From: Callorhinus ursinus
Lineage: Eukaryota > Chordata > Mammalia > Carnivora > Otariidae
NCBI RefSeq assembly: GCF_003265705.1
Contig: NW_020313165.1
Coordinates: forward strand, 1,697,404-1,761,403
Direction of reading: 5' to 3'
Length of the DNA: 64,000 nucleotides
Every line of letters starts with the position of its first letter. Within the stretch, counting starts at the first letter, position 1. Shown in pieces: positions 21,151 through 32,526 of the stretch. The position numbers and the translations under genes were made by a program. The notes beneath the pieces were generated by a model that searched no databases, was not told where the DNA came from, and was given only the letters and a program-made list of their open reading frames with translations.

Positions 21151-22041
21151 ATGACTAGGAGGAGGAACCCCCAAAATAGAAAAGACTCAGAGACAATGAC
21201 TTATGCTGCAGATTTACAAATGGATGCAGATATAACCAAGATGTCAGAGATGGAATTCAGGCTAGCAATTGTGAAGACAATAGCTAGAATGGAGAAATCA
21301 ATTAATGGCAACATAGAGTTGCCATTAAGGGCAGAAATGAAAGCTGAATTGGCAGAACTTAAAAATGCTAATGAGATCCAATCCAATCTAGATAATCTGA
21401 TGGCTAGGGTAAGTGAGGCAGAAGAACGAATAAGCGACCTGGAAGACAATTTGATAGATAAAAAGAGAAAAGAGGAGGACAGGGAAAAACAACTCAGAAT
21501 CCATGAAAATAGAATCAGAGAAATAAGTGAAACCATGAAGCATTCCAATGTCAGAATAATTGGAATCCCAGAGGGAGTGGAGAGAGAGGGAGGACTACAA
21601 GATGTATTTGAGCAAATCATAGCTGAGAACTTCCCTAATCTGGGAAATGAAACAAACATTCGCAACCTAGAGGCAGAGAGGACCCCTCCCAAGATCAAGG
21701 AAAACAGGCCAACACCCCGGCATGTAATAGTAAAACTTGCAAGTCTTAGAACCAAGGAAACCATATTAAGGGCAGTTAGGGGGAAGAGATTCCTTACGTA
21801 CAGAGGGAGGAACATCAGAATAACGTCAGACCTATCCACAGAGACATGGCAAGCCAGAAAGGCATGGCAAGATATATTCAGGATACTAAATGAGAAGAAC
21901 ATGCAGCCAAGAATACTTTATCCGGCAAGGCTGTCATTTAGAATGGATGGAGAGATGCAGAGCTTCCAAGACTGGCAGAAACTGAAAGAATATGTGACCA
22001 CTAAGCCAGCCCTGCAAGAAATATTAAGGGGGGTTCTATAA
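21151..22041 (+). CDS. ORF1: L1 ORF1 protein (ORF1p), open frame
   Basis: 296 residues, uninterrupted. ORF1p is the trimeric RNA-binding chaperone that coats L1 RNA in cytoplasmic particles. Visible parts: a basic N-terminus (MTRRRNPQNRK), an acidic/leucine-rich coiled-coil segment (about residues 40-125, e.g. EAEERISDLEDNLIDKKRK), an RRM-like start (about 133, NVRIIGIPEGVER) and a basic C-terminal domain (QPRILYPARLSF, then KPALQEILRGVL). The end matches the family's usual terminus. A 233-codon frame on the opposite strand is its shadow. The frame is open although the element's ORF2 is dead, so any protein would have no functional partner in cis. Confidence 0.88.
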   Translation: MTRRRNPQNRKDSETMTYAADLQMDADITKMSEMEFRLAIVKTIARMEKSINGNIELPLRAEMKAELAELKNANEIQSNLDNLMARVSEAEERISDLEDNLIDKKRKEEDREKQLRIHENRIREISETMKHSNVRIIGIPEGVEREGGLQDVFEQIIAENFPNLGNETNIRNLEAERTPPKIKENRPTPRHVIVKLASLRTKETILRAVRGKRFLTYRGRNIRITSDLSTETWQARKAWQDIFRILNEKNMQPRILYPARLSFRMDGEMQSFQDWQKLKEYVTTKPALQEILRGVL

Positions 22042-22119
22042 AAGGAGAAAGACCCCAAGAGTGATATACAACAGAAATTTTCAGGGACAATCTATAAAAA
22101 CAATGTCTTCACAGGCAAC

Positions 22120-25100
22120 ATGATGACAATTAATTCATATCTTTCAATAATCACTCTCAACATAAATGGCCTAAATGCTCCCATAAAATGGCACAGGGTT
22201 GCACATTGGATAAAAAGACAGGACCCATCCATATGCTGCCTACAAGAGACTCATTTTGAACCTAAAGATACATCCAGACTGAAAGTGAAGGAATGGAGAT
22301 CCATCTTCCATGCCAGCGGACCTCAAAAGAAAGATGGGGTAGCAATTCTTATATCAGACAAATTAGATTTTAAACTAAAATCTGTAGTTAGAGACACAGA
22401 AGGACACTATATCATTCTTAAAGGGTCTATCCAACAAGAAAATCTAACAATTCTAAATATCTATGCCCCCAACAAGGGAGCAGCCATCTACATAAGCCAA
22501 CTGTTAACCAAAATAAAGAGTCATATTGATAACAATACATTAATTGTAGGAGACCTCAATTCTCCACTCTCAGCAATGGACAGATCTTTTAAGCAGAAAA
22601 TCAACAAAGAAACAAGAGCTTTGAATGATACGCTGGACCAGATGGACCTCATAGATATATACAGAACATTTCACCCTAAAACAACAGAATACTCATTCTT
22701 CTCGAGCACACATGGAACTTTCTCCAGAATAGGCCAAATACTGGGTCACAAATCAGGTCTCAACTGTTACCAAAATATTGAAATTATTCCCTGCATATTC
22801 TCAGACCACAATGCCTTAAAACTGGAACTCAATCACAAGAAAAAATTTGGTAGAAATTCAAACACTTGGAGGCTAAAGACCACTCTGCTCAAGAATGTTT
22901 GGGTCAACCAGGAAATCAAAGAAGAACTTAAACAATTCATGGAAATCAATGAGAATGAAAACACATCAGTCCAAAACCTATGGGATACTGCAAAGGCAGT
23001 CCTAAGGGGGAAACACATAGCCATCCAAGCCTCACTCAAAAAAATAGAAAAATCCCGAATTCACCATCTAACTCCACACCTTAAGGAACTAGAGAAAAAG
23101 CAACAAACGATGCCTAAGCCACACATTGGAAGAGAAATAATTAAGATTAGAGCAGAGATCAATGAATTAGAAACCAGAAACATAGTAGATCAGATCAACG
23201 AAACAGGAAGTTGGTTCTTTGAAAGAATTAATAAGATCGAGAAACCACTGGCCAGACTTATCCAAAAAAAAAGAGAAAGGACCCAAATTAATAAAATTAT
23301 GAATGAAAGGGGAGAGATCACAACTAACGCCAAGGAAATAGGAACAATTATTAGAAATTATTATCAACAACTATATGCCAATAAACTGAACAATCTGGAT
23401 GAAATGGATGCCTTCCTGGAAACCTGTAAGTTGCCAAGACTGAAACAGGAAGAAATTGATAACCTGAATAGGCCAATAACCAGTAACGAGATTGAAGCAG
23501 TAATCAAAAACCTCCCAAAAAACAAGAGTCCGGGGCCTGATGGATTCCCTGGGGAATTCTACCAAACATTAAAAGAAGAAATAATACCTATTCTACTGAA
23601 GCTGTTTCAAAAAATAGAAACAGAAGGAAAACTTCCAAACTAATTCTATAAGGCCAGCATTACCTTAATCCCCAAACCAGGCAAAGACCCCATCAAAAAG
23701 GAGAATTTCAGACTGATATCCCTGATGAATATGGATTCCAAAATCCTCAACAAAATCCTAGCTAATAGGATCCAACAATACATTAAAAGGATCATCCACC
23801 ACGACCAAGTGGGATTTATCCCTGGGATGCAAGGGTAGTTCAACATTCGCAAATCAATCAATGTGATAGAACACATTAATAAGATGAGGGAGAAGAACCA
23901 TATGGTCCTCCCAATTGATGCAGAAAAAGCATTTGACAAAATACAACATCCTTTCCTGATTAAAACTCTTCAGAGTATAAGGATAGAGGTAACATGCCTC
24001 AAGTTCATAAAATCCATCTATGAAAAACCCACAGCGAATATCATTCTCAATGGGGAAAAGCTGAGAGCCTTTCCCTTAAGATCAGGAACACGTCAAGGAT
24101 GCCCACTCACCACTATTGTTCAACATAGTACTAGAAGTCCTAGCAACAGCAATCAGACAGCAAAAAGAAATAAAAGGTATTCAAATTTGCAAAGAAGAAA
24201 TCAAACTCTCCCTTTTCACAGATGACATGATACTTTATGTGGAAAACCCAAAAGACTCCATCCCCAAATTACTAGAACTCATACAGCAATTCAGGAATGT
24301 GGCAGGATGCAAAATCAATGCATAGAAATCAGTTGCTTTCTTATACACTAACAATGCAACTGTAGAAAGAGAAATTAGAGAAATGATTCCATTTACAATA
24401 GCACCAAAAACCATAAGATACCTCGGAATAAACCTAACCAAAGAGGTAAAGGATCTATACTCTAGAAACTACAGAACACTCATGAAAGAAATTGAAGAAG
24501 ACACAAAAAGATGGAAAAATATTCCATGCTCATGGATCAGAAGAATAAACATTGTTAAAATGTCTTTGCTACCCAGAGCAATTTATACCTTCAATGCCAT
24601 CCCAATCAAAATTCCAATGACATTTTTCAAAGTGCTGGAACAAATAACCCTAAAATTTGTATGGAATCAGAAAAGACCCCAAATCGCCAAGGAAATTTTG
24701 AAAAAGAAAAACAAAGCTGGGGACATCACGTTGCCCAATTTCAAGCTATATTACAAAGCTGTGATCACCAAGACAGCATGGTACTGGCACAAAAACAGAC
24801 ATATCGACCAATAGAACAGAATAGAGAACCCAGGGGTGCCTGGGTGGCTCAGTCATTAAGCGTCTGCCTTCAGCTCAGGTCATGATCCCAGGGTCCTGGG
24901 ATCGAGTCCCGCATTGGGCTCCTTGATCAGTGAGGGGCCTGCTTCTCCCTCTCCCTCTGCTGTTCCCCCTGCTGTGCTCTCTCTCTCTCTCTGAGACAAA
25001 TAAATAAATAAAAATCTTAAAAAAAAAAAAGAATAGAGAACCCAGATATGGACCCTCAACTCTATGGCCAAATAATCTTCAACAAAGCAGGAAAAAACAT

Positions 25101-26162
25101 GCAATGGAAAAAAGACAGTCTCTTCAATAAATGGTGCTGGGAAAATTGGACAGCCACATGCAGAAGAGTGAAACTCGACCATTCTCTAACACCATACACA
25201 AAGATAAACTCAAAATGGATGAAAGACCTCAATGTGAGACAAGAATCCATCAAAATCCTAGAGGAGAACATAGGCAGTAACCTCTTTGACATCGGCCACA
25301 GCAACTTCTTTCAAGATACATCTCCAAAAGCTAGTGAAACAAAAGCAAAAATGAAGTTTTGGGACTTCCTCAAGCTATAAAACTTCTGCACAGCGAAGGA
25401 AACAGTCAACAAAAGAAAGAGGCAACCCACAGAATGGGAGAAGATATTTGCAAATGACACTACAGATAAAGGGCTGGTATCCAAGATCTATAAAGAACTT
25501 ACCAAACTCAACACCCAAAAAACAAATAAGCAAGTCAAAAAATGGGCAGAAGATATGAAAAGACACTTCTCTGAAGAAGACATACAAATGACTAACAGAC
25601 ACATGAAAAAATGTTCATCATCATTAGCCATCAGGGAAATTCAAATCAAAACCACATTGAGATACCACCTTACACAGTTAGAATGGCAAAAATGGACAGG
25701 GAAAGAAACAACAAATGTTGGAGAGGTTGTGGAGAAAGGGGAACCCTCTTACACTGTTGATGGGAATGCAAGTTGATACAGCCACTTTGGAAAACAGTAT
25801 GGAGGTTCCTTAAAAATTTAAAAATAGAGCTACCCTATGACCCAGCAATTGCACTCCTGGGTATTTACCCCAAAGACACAGATGTAGTGAAAAGAAGGGC
25901 CATATGCACCCCAATGTTCATAGCAGCAATGTCTACAATAGCCAAACTGTGGAAAGAGCCGAGATGCCCTTCAACAGATGAATGGATAAAGAAGATGTGG
26001 TCCATATATACAATGGAATATTACTCAGCCATCAGAAAGGATGAATACCCACCTTTTACATCAACATGGATGGGACTGGAGGAGATTATGCTAAGTGAAA
26101 TAAGTCAAGCAGAGAAAGTCGTTATCGTATGGTTTCACTTATTTGTGGAACATAAGGAATAG
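22120..26162 (+). pseudogene. ORF2: L1 ORF2 (endonuclease-reverse transcriptase), broken
   Basis: ORF2p nicks target DNA and copies L1 RNA. Residues 1-507 are open: the N-terminal endonuclease keeps Asn14 and Glu43 (LQETH), the GDLNSPLS motif and SDHN. However, codon 205 (22732-22734) is GGC, so the metal-site Asp of the RI-D-H motif is Gly and the next His is Gln. The reverse-transcriptase motif reads FTDD (24215-24226) instead of FADD. In-frame stops are at 23641, 23836, 24323, 24812 (a Trp codon turned to TAG) and 25378. There is a probable 2-base deletion near 24107, a further frame change before 25773, and a SINE at 24834. The C-terminus ends in FVEHKE. Confidence 0.93.
24834..25030 (+). 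mobile_element. CanSINE inside L1 copy A ORF2
   Basis: The head GGGTGCCTGGGTGGCTCAGTC and the tail AAATAAATAAATAAAAATC are flanked by the perfect 15-base duplication GAATAGAGAACCCAG (24819-24833 and 25031-25045). Removing one duplication plus the SINE restores the original L1 frame at this point, showing that the SINE is younger than the L1 copy. Confidence 0.96.
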
Positions 26163-26425
26163 CAGGGAGGACATTAGGCGAAGGAAGGGAAAACTGAAGG
26201 GGGGGGAATCAGAGGGAGGGATGAACCATAAGAGACTATGGACTCTGAGAAACAAACAGCGTTTTAGAGGGGAGGAGGGAGGGGGGATTGGTTAGCCCGG
26301 TGATGGGTATTAAGGGGGGCATGTACTGCATGGAGCACTGGGTGTTATACGAAAACAATGGATCATGGGTCAGCACATCAAAAACTAATGATGTATTGTA
26401 TGGTGACTAACATAACATTAAAAAA
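26163..26425 (+). other. L1 copy A 3'UTR
   Basis: Holds a G-rich stretch (GAAGGGGGGGG-type runs near 26200 and 26270), as in many mammalian L1 3'UTRs, then GATGGGTATTAAGGGGGGCATG and the terminal AACTAATGATGTATTGTATGG. The poly(A) tail is short and A/T-mixed. Confidence 0.8.
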
Positions 26426-26440
26426 TTTAAAAAAAATTCT

Positions 26441-27160
26441 CTAACACTCATTGGATATTTACTATGAGCCAGATACAATTCTAAGCATTTTATTTATAAT
26501 CATTTTTTAAATTAATTGAATGAATTAACTAAGAATAATCTATATTAATAAGATATTCTTTTTATAAGTGAGCTATTCTTAAGGTCTCTATGATACTTCT
26601 GGAATCCATGGATGGTTTTCAAGGAAAATACCACTCCTTGAAATTTATGTAATTTTTATATTCTATGTGCATATATGCATTTTTCAGAAAGGCAGGTGGC
26701 AAAGCAATCAGATTTTCAAAGAGATTCTGTAAACCTCCAAATAGGTAAAGAATCATTGCTACAGATTATTGCTTTGATGGCCTCTTCCAACTGTGTGGGG
26801 CAAGATGCGTGAAGTTCAGAAAATGGCTAAATAATTCCTAATATTATCATTATCTTGGTTTCTGAGAGTAACAGAGAACATGCTAATTCATCTCTGAAGA
26901 TTTGTCTCTTGTTATAAATAGGTCACCAATGGGTTTACTTCCCCCATCTACTTCCAATGTCTATATAAACTGATGGCTGTTGAGAAGAAAAGCAAAAGAA
27001 ATCCTTCATTTTCCTTAGCATTCATATTAAGAATAGAAAGTTTTACCAAAGCTGTGACAGGTCTATTCAATAGGTTTTCTCATCTAGTTTCCAATTTAGT
27101 CCTGTTATAAAGAACATTTTGGGGAAGAACCTTGTGGTTAATCATACTGTTTTTTATCTC
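26441..27160. other. No confidently recognised feature
   Basis: AT-rich. The part at 26580-26660 (ATCCATGGATGGTTTTCAAGG) may be an old repeat, but I cannot assign it. Confidence 0.45.
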
Positions 27161-27164
27161 TGCC

Positions 27165-27235
27165 TCACACAGTTCTTGTCACAGAGTAGCTGCTCAAAAA
27201 ATATTTATTGAAGAAATTAATGACTAAATAAGTCC
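27165..27235 (+). repeat. L2-like LINE 3' end
   Basis: CACAGTTCTTGTCACAGAGTAG followed by GCTCAAAAAATATTTATTGAAG fits the last bases of L2 (…GGCACATAGTAGGCGCTCAATAAATATTTGTTGAA). Confidence 0.55.
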
Positions 27236-27584
27236 TTAAATTTTAGTAATCCCATCAGCATCTTCCATTCCATGTGGGGGCAGACCAAAGATTTAGAAAA
27301 CTTTCTACTTACTGTGTTATTGATAAGAACCAAGGCCAGCAGAAGAGAACTGAAATGGAATTTTGAAGGTTTTAGGCTACATAGGGTATTGTTCAGATAT
27401 GTATACCAGAATTTCTAGGTGGCCTGGTTTTAACTAGCTTTTGCTTCTTTCTAATGAAACCTGCTTTATCATTTCTGATTTTGTTTGTTGTAAAATAAGT
27501 AAATAATCCAGACAGAAATGTAAAAATTAAAAATAAGAATCACTTGAAATTCACTGACCCTAATATGGCCCCCATTAATATTTC

Positions 27585-27955
27585 TTAAATTGAGACATAA
27601 TTTACACACCATAAAATTCACCCTTCTAAGGTGTACAACTCAGTGGTTTTTAGTATATTTATAAGAATGTGCAACCATCACCACTATATAATTTCAAAAA
27701 CATTTCAACACCCTTCACAAAACTCTGTACCCATTAGTCCTATCTCCCCTATCCCTTTTCCTCCAGACTCTAGCAAACACTAATCTACTTTTTGTGTGTA
27801 TGTGATTGCCTGTTTTGGACATTTCATATAAGTGCAATCATACACTATGTGACCTTTGTGTCTGGCTTCTTTCTCTTAGCATGATGTTTTCAAGGTTCAT
27901 CCGCATTGTAGGTGTCCATTACCATTTAAGTGACATATATTAATGGCATCTCTCT
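27585..27955 (-). mobile_element. Old L1M fragment
   Basis: Reverse-oriented L1M signature: TTGAGACATAATTTACACACC, AAAATTCACCCTTCTAAGG, GTGCAACCATCACCACTAT, GTCTGGCTTCTTTCTCTTAGC, ending near AAGGTTCATCCGCATTG. The motif order is intact. Non-coding. Confidence 0.85.
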
Positions 27956-30149
27956 GAATATAGATGTATTTCCTGGTATAAAGGAGCAGCTGGCAGGCTA
28001 AGCTATATGTAATTCAACCCCTGTGTTAGACAAATTGTCCATTCTACCTGGCAGTTCAAGAGTGTACAAAGATGGATACTGTTAAGCATACTGACTGATG
28101 TGTATTACCTACACAGGTGAATTTAGCAAGTCTGTCTCTCAGTCTTTTTGGCTCAGAAACTTCAGTTAGTCTTCTCTTGAAAAGTGGACCCATTTCTCAG
28201 GCAAAGTTTCCTATCAACAGAGCTCATGAAACTTATCTGTTGAGAAATAATGTTAACATATTCGTTCATAATGAGGAAAACTGTCAAAGGGTTGGAAGCA
28301 TTTTGGGCCACATGATTCACATATTCCCTCACTGTAGACACACCTATATGTAAAATTTATGATCAGAGTGCTGCTTGAAGTGTATCAGAGTAGAAAGAAT
28401 TAGATAAATTGATTGTTTAATAGTTTAATATACTCATCTCATTAAAAAGTAGTCTTACATATAAAATTTACTATCTAAGGTTTTTTCTTCTCCTAGATGG
28501 GTTTGGGGAAGACACTGAGGTCTTTATTTTTCTTTAGATCCTTTGAGGCAAATTAACTTCTTCTTCTGATTGACATATTGGAAAAGAAACAAATTACAGT
28601 CTATCAGATTATTGAGGACTCTCTGGTCTGGGAGTTCTTTTGTTTTTTTAAGGTGTTTTGTTTTTTCATATCTTTACCTTTTTTCACTGCCTATTGCTTA
28701 ACAGAGTGCAATCTTAGTTTTAAGTTCTTAAGATGGCATCTCCCTGTACCTTCCAAGTACTGTATCTACAGCAGATACCAGTCACAGAGGTGAACAATTC
28801 AAACCTGTAACTGCAGAGTATTTTTCTTCCAATTATAACATCTCTGTGACTGCTGAGGGAAAAAAAAAGTACATGTCTGAGAAGTATTGTAAAAGATCTA
28901 AAGTAAACATCTGTGGTGGTGCAGGTGTAATTGCTGTATTTACGCATACTTTAGACAAAACTTTATTTTGAGTCTAAAATGTGTTAAATTACACTAAAGT
29001 TATCTGAAAAGTTAGCTGAATCAAAGTAGACTTTTATAATTGAACTTTTGTTTTAGTAAGAAATGATACGTTTGCTAGGGCCATGTTTAACTCTGTTAAC
29101 CTCCATTAACAACTCTTGGATCTTGCTTGATTTGCTGGCTGTCTGCTAGCAAGATTAGCTGTCAGCCAAATCTATATCTGTAGCACCAAGCCCAGTGCCT
29201 GCAATATTGCATATGAATAAATGAATCTGTCACTCAATCACTACATGTATGAGATGTCATCAACTAAAGGAATCTCCATGATTCCTTTCTTTAAGTGAAG
29301 AGATGCTGTTTAGGTGGAAAATGTTTAGCAATCTAGATTTTCATAAAGGAACTCTGGATAACAGAGGTTAGTTCCCAAGTATTCAGGAAAAAGAATTAGT
29401 CAACATTCTACAATAGACTTGCTAATTTCCTAAAAAAAAATTTTTTTTTAAATATAAACATACAAAGTGATGATGCTTTGATCACTAAGAGGAATTTTTT
29501 GATTATGCAGTCACTAATCTCAGCATTTATGATAATATTATGGAAATTCCTATTCAAAGATAGTTCTGAAAAATAGAATGTTGATCAATAGAACACTAAA
29601 AGGATAACCAAGAAAATAAACAAATAATTCCCACCTGTGGATTGCATCAGAATAACTTTTAGAAAGTTTATACGGCCCAGTCCTTCTGAAATGGAATGTT
29701 CAGAATGGCAGACATATTCATTTTCTTTTAAAATGTTCATCAAATGTACTTCAGAAGCATATCAATTAATAAATATCACTCCCCCCACCAAAAAAAAAAA
29801 GAGAGAGAAAGGCCAGGTAGACCCAAATTATAGCATTTAGATCTCTTTCATTCAATGGAAAAATGGTGAGTCCTTTGATTTTCAGAGGGTTAACACAACT
29901 AGTATGATCAACAATCCATATAGAATGTTTTAGTAATTGTAGAGAGTAGAAACAAGTGAGGAGAAGAAGGGTCTTACAGGAAAACAGAATAGGCTGCCAT
30001 TTCTATGGAACTAAAAACCCAACTAGGGAAAAGAAAACAACCACAAAACAAACATTACTTCTCTCATCTGCCCACTGAGGCCTGAAATTCATTTTCTAGA
30101 GAACATTAAGTTTCATTCTACAATTAGAAATAGCACTTAAATTCCTCTT
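27956..30149. other. Mostly unassigned; possible MER5 piece
   Basis: No gene is supported. 29635-29765 (TGGATTGCATCAGAATAAC, later TCAGAAGCATAT) vaguely resembles a MER5-type hAT DNA element. TGCATATGAATAAATGAATC near 29205 resembles an L2/MIR end. Both are weak. Confidence 0.4.
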
Positions 30150-30960
30150 CTAGCTATGATAGAGCAAGGAAACAAATTTACATTTTCTGCTTAAACAATT
30201 AGAAAACTAGGCAAAATATATGAAATTGTTTGCAGACATTGGGCAACAGGCATTGCAGGGAACAGAGACCCCTGAGAGAAGGGACATAAAGAAGGTAAGC
30301 CCTGTGATTGCCCCAGCTTACTTCCTGGAGTCTCCCAAAGAACAGCACAGGGAGGGAGAAGCTGAATCAAGCCTGGTAGTCTGGTTGAGTTAAGAAAACA
30401 GAATTTGGTATTTGAGATCAAGGCAGCTAAAATTTATAGACAGTCACCAGAAAAGAAAGCTCTAAAGAGCTTCACAGAGAGAGAAATAGAAAATGCTGGA
30501 AATCTGCAGTGGGTTGCCCTTGAGTCTTTGAGAACCAATGTGCACATGTAGGTGAGGCAATCCCCAAAGATCATACAGGGTTGGAAGAGTTCCTATTCTC
30601 AACATCCAAAGTGGAAAGAACTCATGACACATTAGACAGAAAAGCATTGCCTCATAATGGACCAAATTAGTCATGTACTAAAATTTGCTCTGGACCTGTC
30701 CTAACAGATCTGTAAAACAAGTTTCAACATAATTCAGCTGATTTGAAAGAATTATATCCCAGGGAAAAAAAAGGCCAATATTCTTTTCAAAAGTTCAACA
30801 CTACAACATGTGAAATTCATAATGTGCATCCAATCAAAAATTGCCAGGCATTCAAAGAAGCAGAAAATATGACCCATAGTCAAAAGAAAAATCAATCAAT
30901 AGAAATAGACCCAGAATTGACACAGATGGCATTAAAATAGCTGCCAAATCAGGCATCTAA
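30150..30960 (+). mobile_element. Old L1M 5' region fragment
   Basis: CCAATCAAAAATTGCCAGGC, AAGAAGCAGAAAATATGACCC, AAAAATCAATCAATAGAAATAG and CCCAGAATTGACACAGATGG match the 5' segment upstream of ORF1 in old mammalian L1M elements. It is rare to keep the 5' end, since most L1 copies are 5'-truncated. No ORF1 follows; the copy breaks off near 30960. Confidence 0.7.
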
Positions 30961-31273
30961 TTATATTAGTCCTTGATGAAGTGTAGAGATACCAAATCAT
31001 AGGTGACACCAACTGCAGACTTCAAGAAGTTGCCAGCATCAGCAGGGCAAGCAATACCAAGTTAGATGAGAGAGATAGTGTATAAACCAGAACACAAGAC
31101 AATGTCAAGCTTGAGGATTTTGACTCCACTTTACTATCATACATTCAACAAACCACATCCTTCTCCTTTTATGGGAAGAGGGAGGCCACATGAGAGATTT
31201 TCATCCCAGAAACTGAACGCTACCCGAAAGGGATTATTACAATCTTGGATCTGATGAAGGTTTTGTTTGTTTG
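30961..31273. other. Unassigned sequence
   Basis: No recognisable repeat. A 62-codon frame at 31066-31254 is probably chance. A processed pseudogene remnant cannot be excluded. Confidence 0.4.
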
Positions 31274-31460
31274 TTTGTTTTGTTTTTTAAATTCAGGTGT
31301 AATTGACATACAAATTCAATTAGTTCCAAGTGTCAACATAATGATTCAGCATTTGTATATGTTGCAAAATGACTAGCACAATAAGTCTAATTAATATTAG
31401 TCACCATAGAGAATTACAATGCTTTTTCTTACCATGAGAACTTTTCAGATCTACACTTAG
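31274..31460 (-). mobile_element. Old L1M fragment
   Basis: AATTCAGGTGTAATTGACATAC, AATTAGTTCCAAGTGTCAAC, GCAAAATGACTAGCACAATAAG. This is the same stretch of old L1 3'UTR as in 15980-16440, in the same orientation but shorter. Confidence 0.7.
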
Positions 31461-32070
31461 ATAAAACTTTAAATTCCTCTTCCCCTGAGCTAATCGTTGC
31501 ATGAGGAATTGTAAGAATCACCAGCTTAGAAAAAATTTTTAGAAAAAATAAAGGAGCTGTATTTTCTCTGTACATCCCAGTTATGTTTGAAAGTCTGGCC
31601 CATTTCTCTTCAGTGTGATCAACTCTATTAAGAATAACTCTGCTTTGATGTTTTGTTGATGGATCCTCGAAATTTTCTCTACTTCAACTCAGTTATTTAT
31701 ATTCTCCTCTGACCTACAATTGTGAGGTTGAATATTGCTCTCTGTTTACTTTTCTATAACAGAAGTGCACTATAGGTGGTGGTATTGTGAATTGAAAAAG
31801 AATCAGAGCTAGACACTGATATTTTGTGAAATACCCTATACTACAGTTTATTCCCACCTTACTCCCCAGTTGGGGGTTTAACTTACTTAAGGAGGCAGAG
31901 ACACTTGAAATGTGATATTTCACCACCTCAAAGTGGTTTCTTGGAAATGGTAGGCACTTATTTTTCCTACTGTTTCTTGGATTCTATATTAGGACCTGTT
32001 TCCCTTGAAATAAAGGGCCAGTAGTGGGAATCCCCATGATTGTTTCCAGGATTTATTTCTTTTGGACTGG
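31461..32070. other. No recognisable feature
   Basis: Short frames only; no motif or repeat I can name. Ends at the poly(T) that starts L1 copy B. Confidence 0.5.
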
Positions 32071-32526
32071 GATATATTTTTTTAATTTTTTATTGTTATG
32101 TTAATCACCATACAATACATCATTAGTTTTGGATGTAGTGTTCCATGATTCATTGTTTGTGCATAACACCCAGTGCTCCACGCAGAATGTGCCCTCTTTA
32201 ATACCCAACACCAGGCTAACCCATCCTCCCACTCCTCTCCCCTCTAGAACCCTCAGTTTGTTTTTCAGATTCCATGTCTCTCATGGTTCATCTCCCCCTC
32301 CAACTTACTCCCCTTCATTCTTCCCCTCTTGCTATCTTCTTTTTTTTTAAACATATATTGCATTATTTGTTTCAGAAGTACAGATCTGTGATTCAACAGT
32401 CTTGCACAATTCACAGTGCTCACCATAGCACATACCCTCCCCAATATCTATCACCCAGACACCACATCCCTCCCACTCCCCACCACTCCAGCAACACTCA
32501 GTTTGTTTCCTGAGATTAAGAATTCC

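Larger units (their letters stand above)
20276..26425 (+). mobile_element. Full-length-size L1 (copy A), inactive
   Basis: It starts GGGAGGAAGAAAAGATGGCGG, the typical L1 5' end, then has a 5'UTR of about 875 bp, ORF1 (21151-22041), a 78-bp spacer, a broken ORF2 (22120-26162) and a 3'UTR ending GTGACTAACATAACATTAAA. TTAAAAAAAAAATTCT-like flanks at 20259-20274 and about 26427-26440 are probable target duplications. A CanSINE has inserted into ORF2. The 3'UTR is shorter than in the - strand copy, so the two belong to different L1 subfamilies. Confidence 0.95.

Noticed and set aside
20740..21174. 144- and 125-codon - strand frames
   Set aside because: They lie antisense to the L1 copy A 5'UTR and have no domain support.
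21201..21902. 233-codon open frame antisense to L1 ORF1
   Set aside because: It lies wholly opposite the intact ORF1 and has the Leu/Ser-rich composition of a complement frame. No domain is seen.
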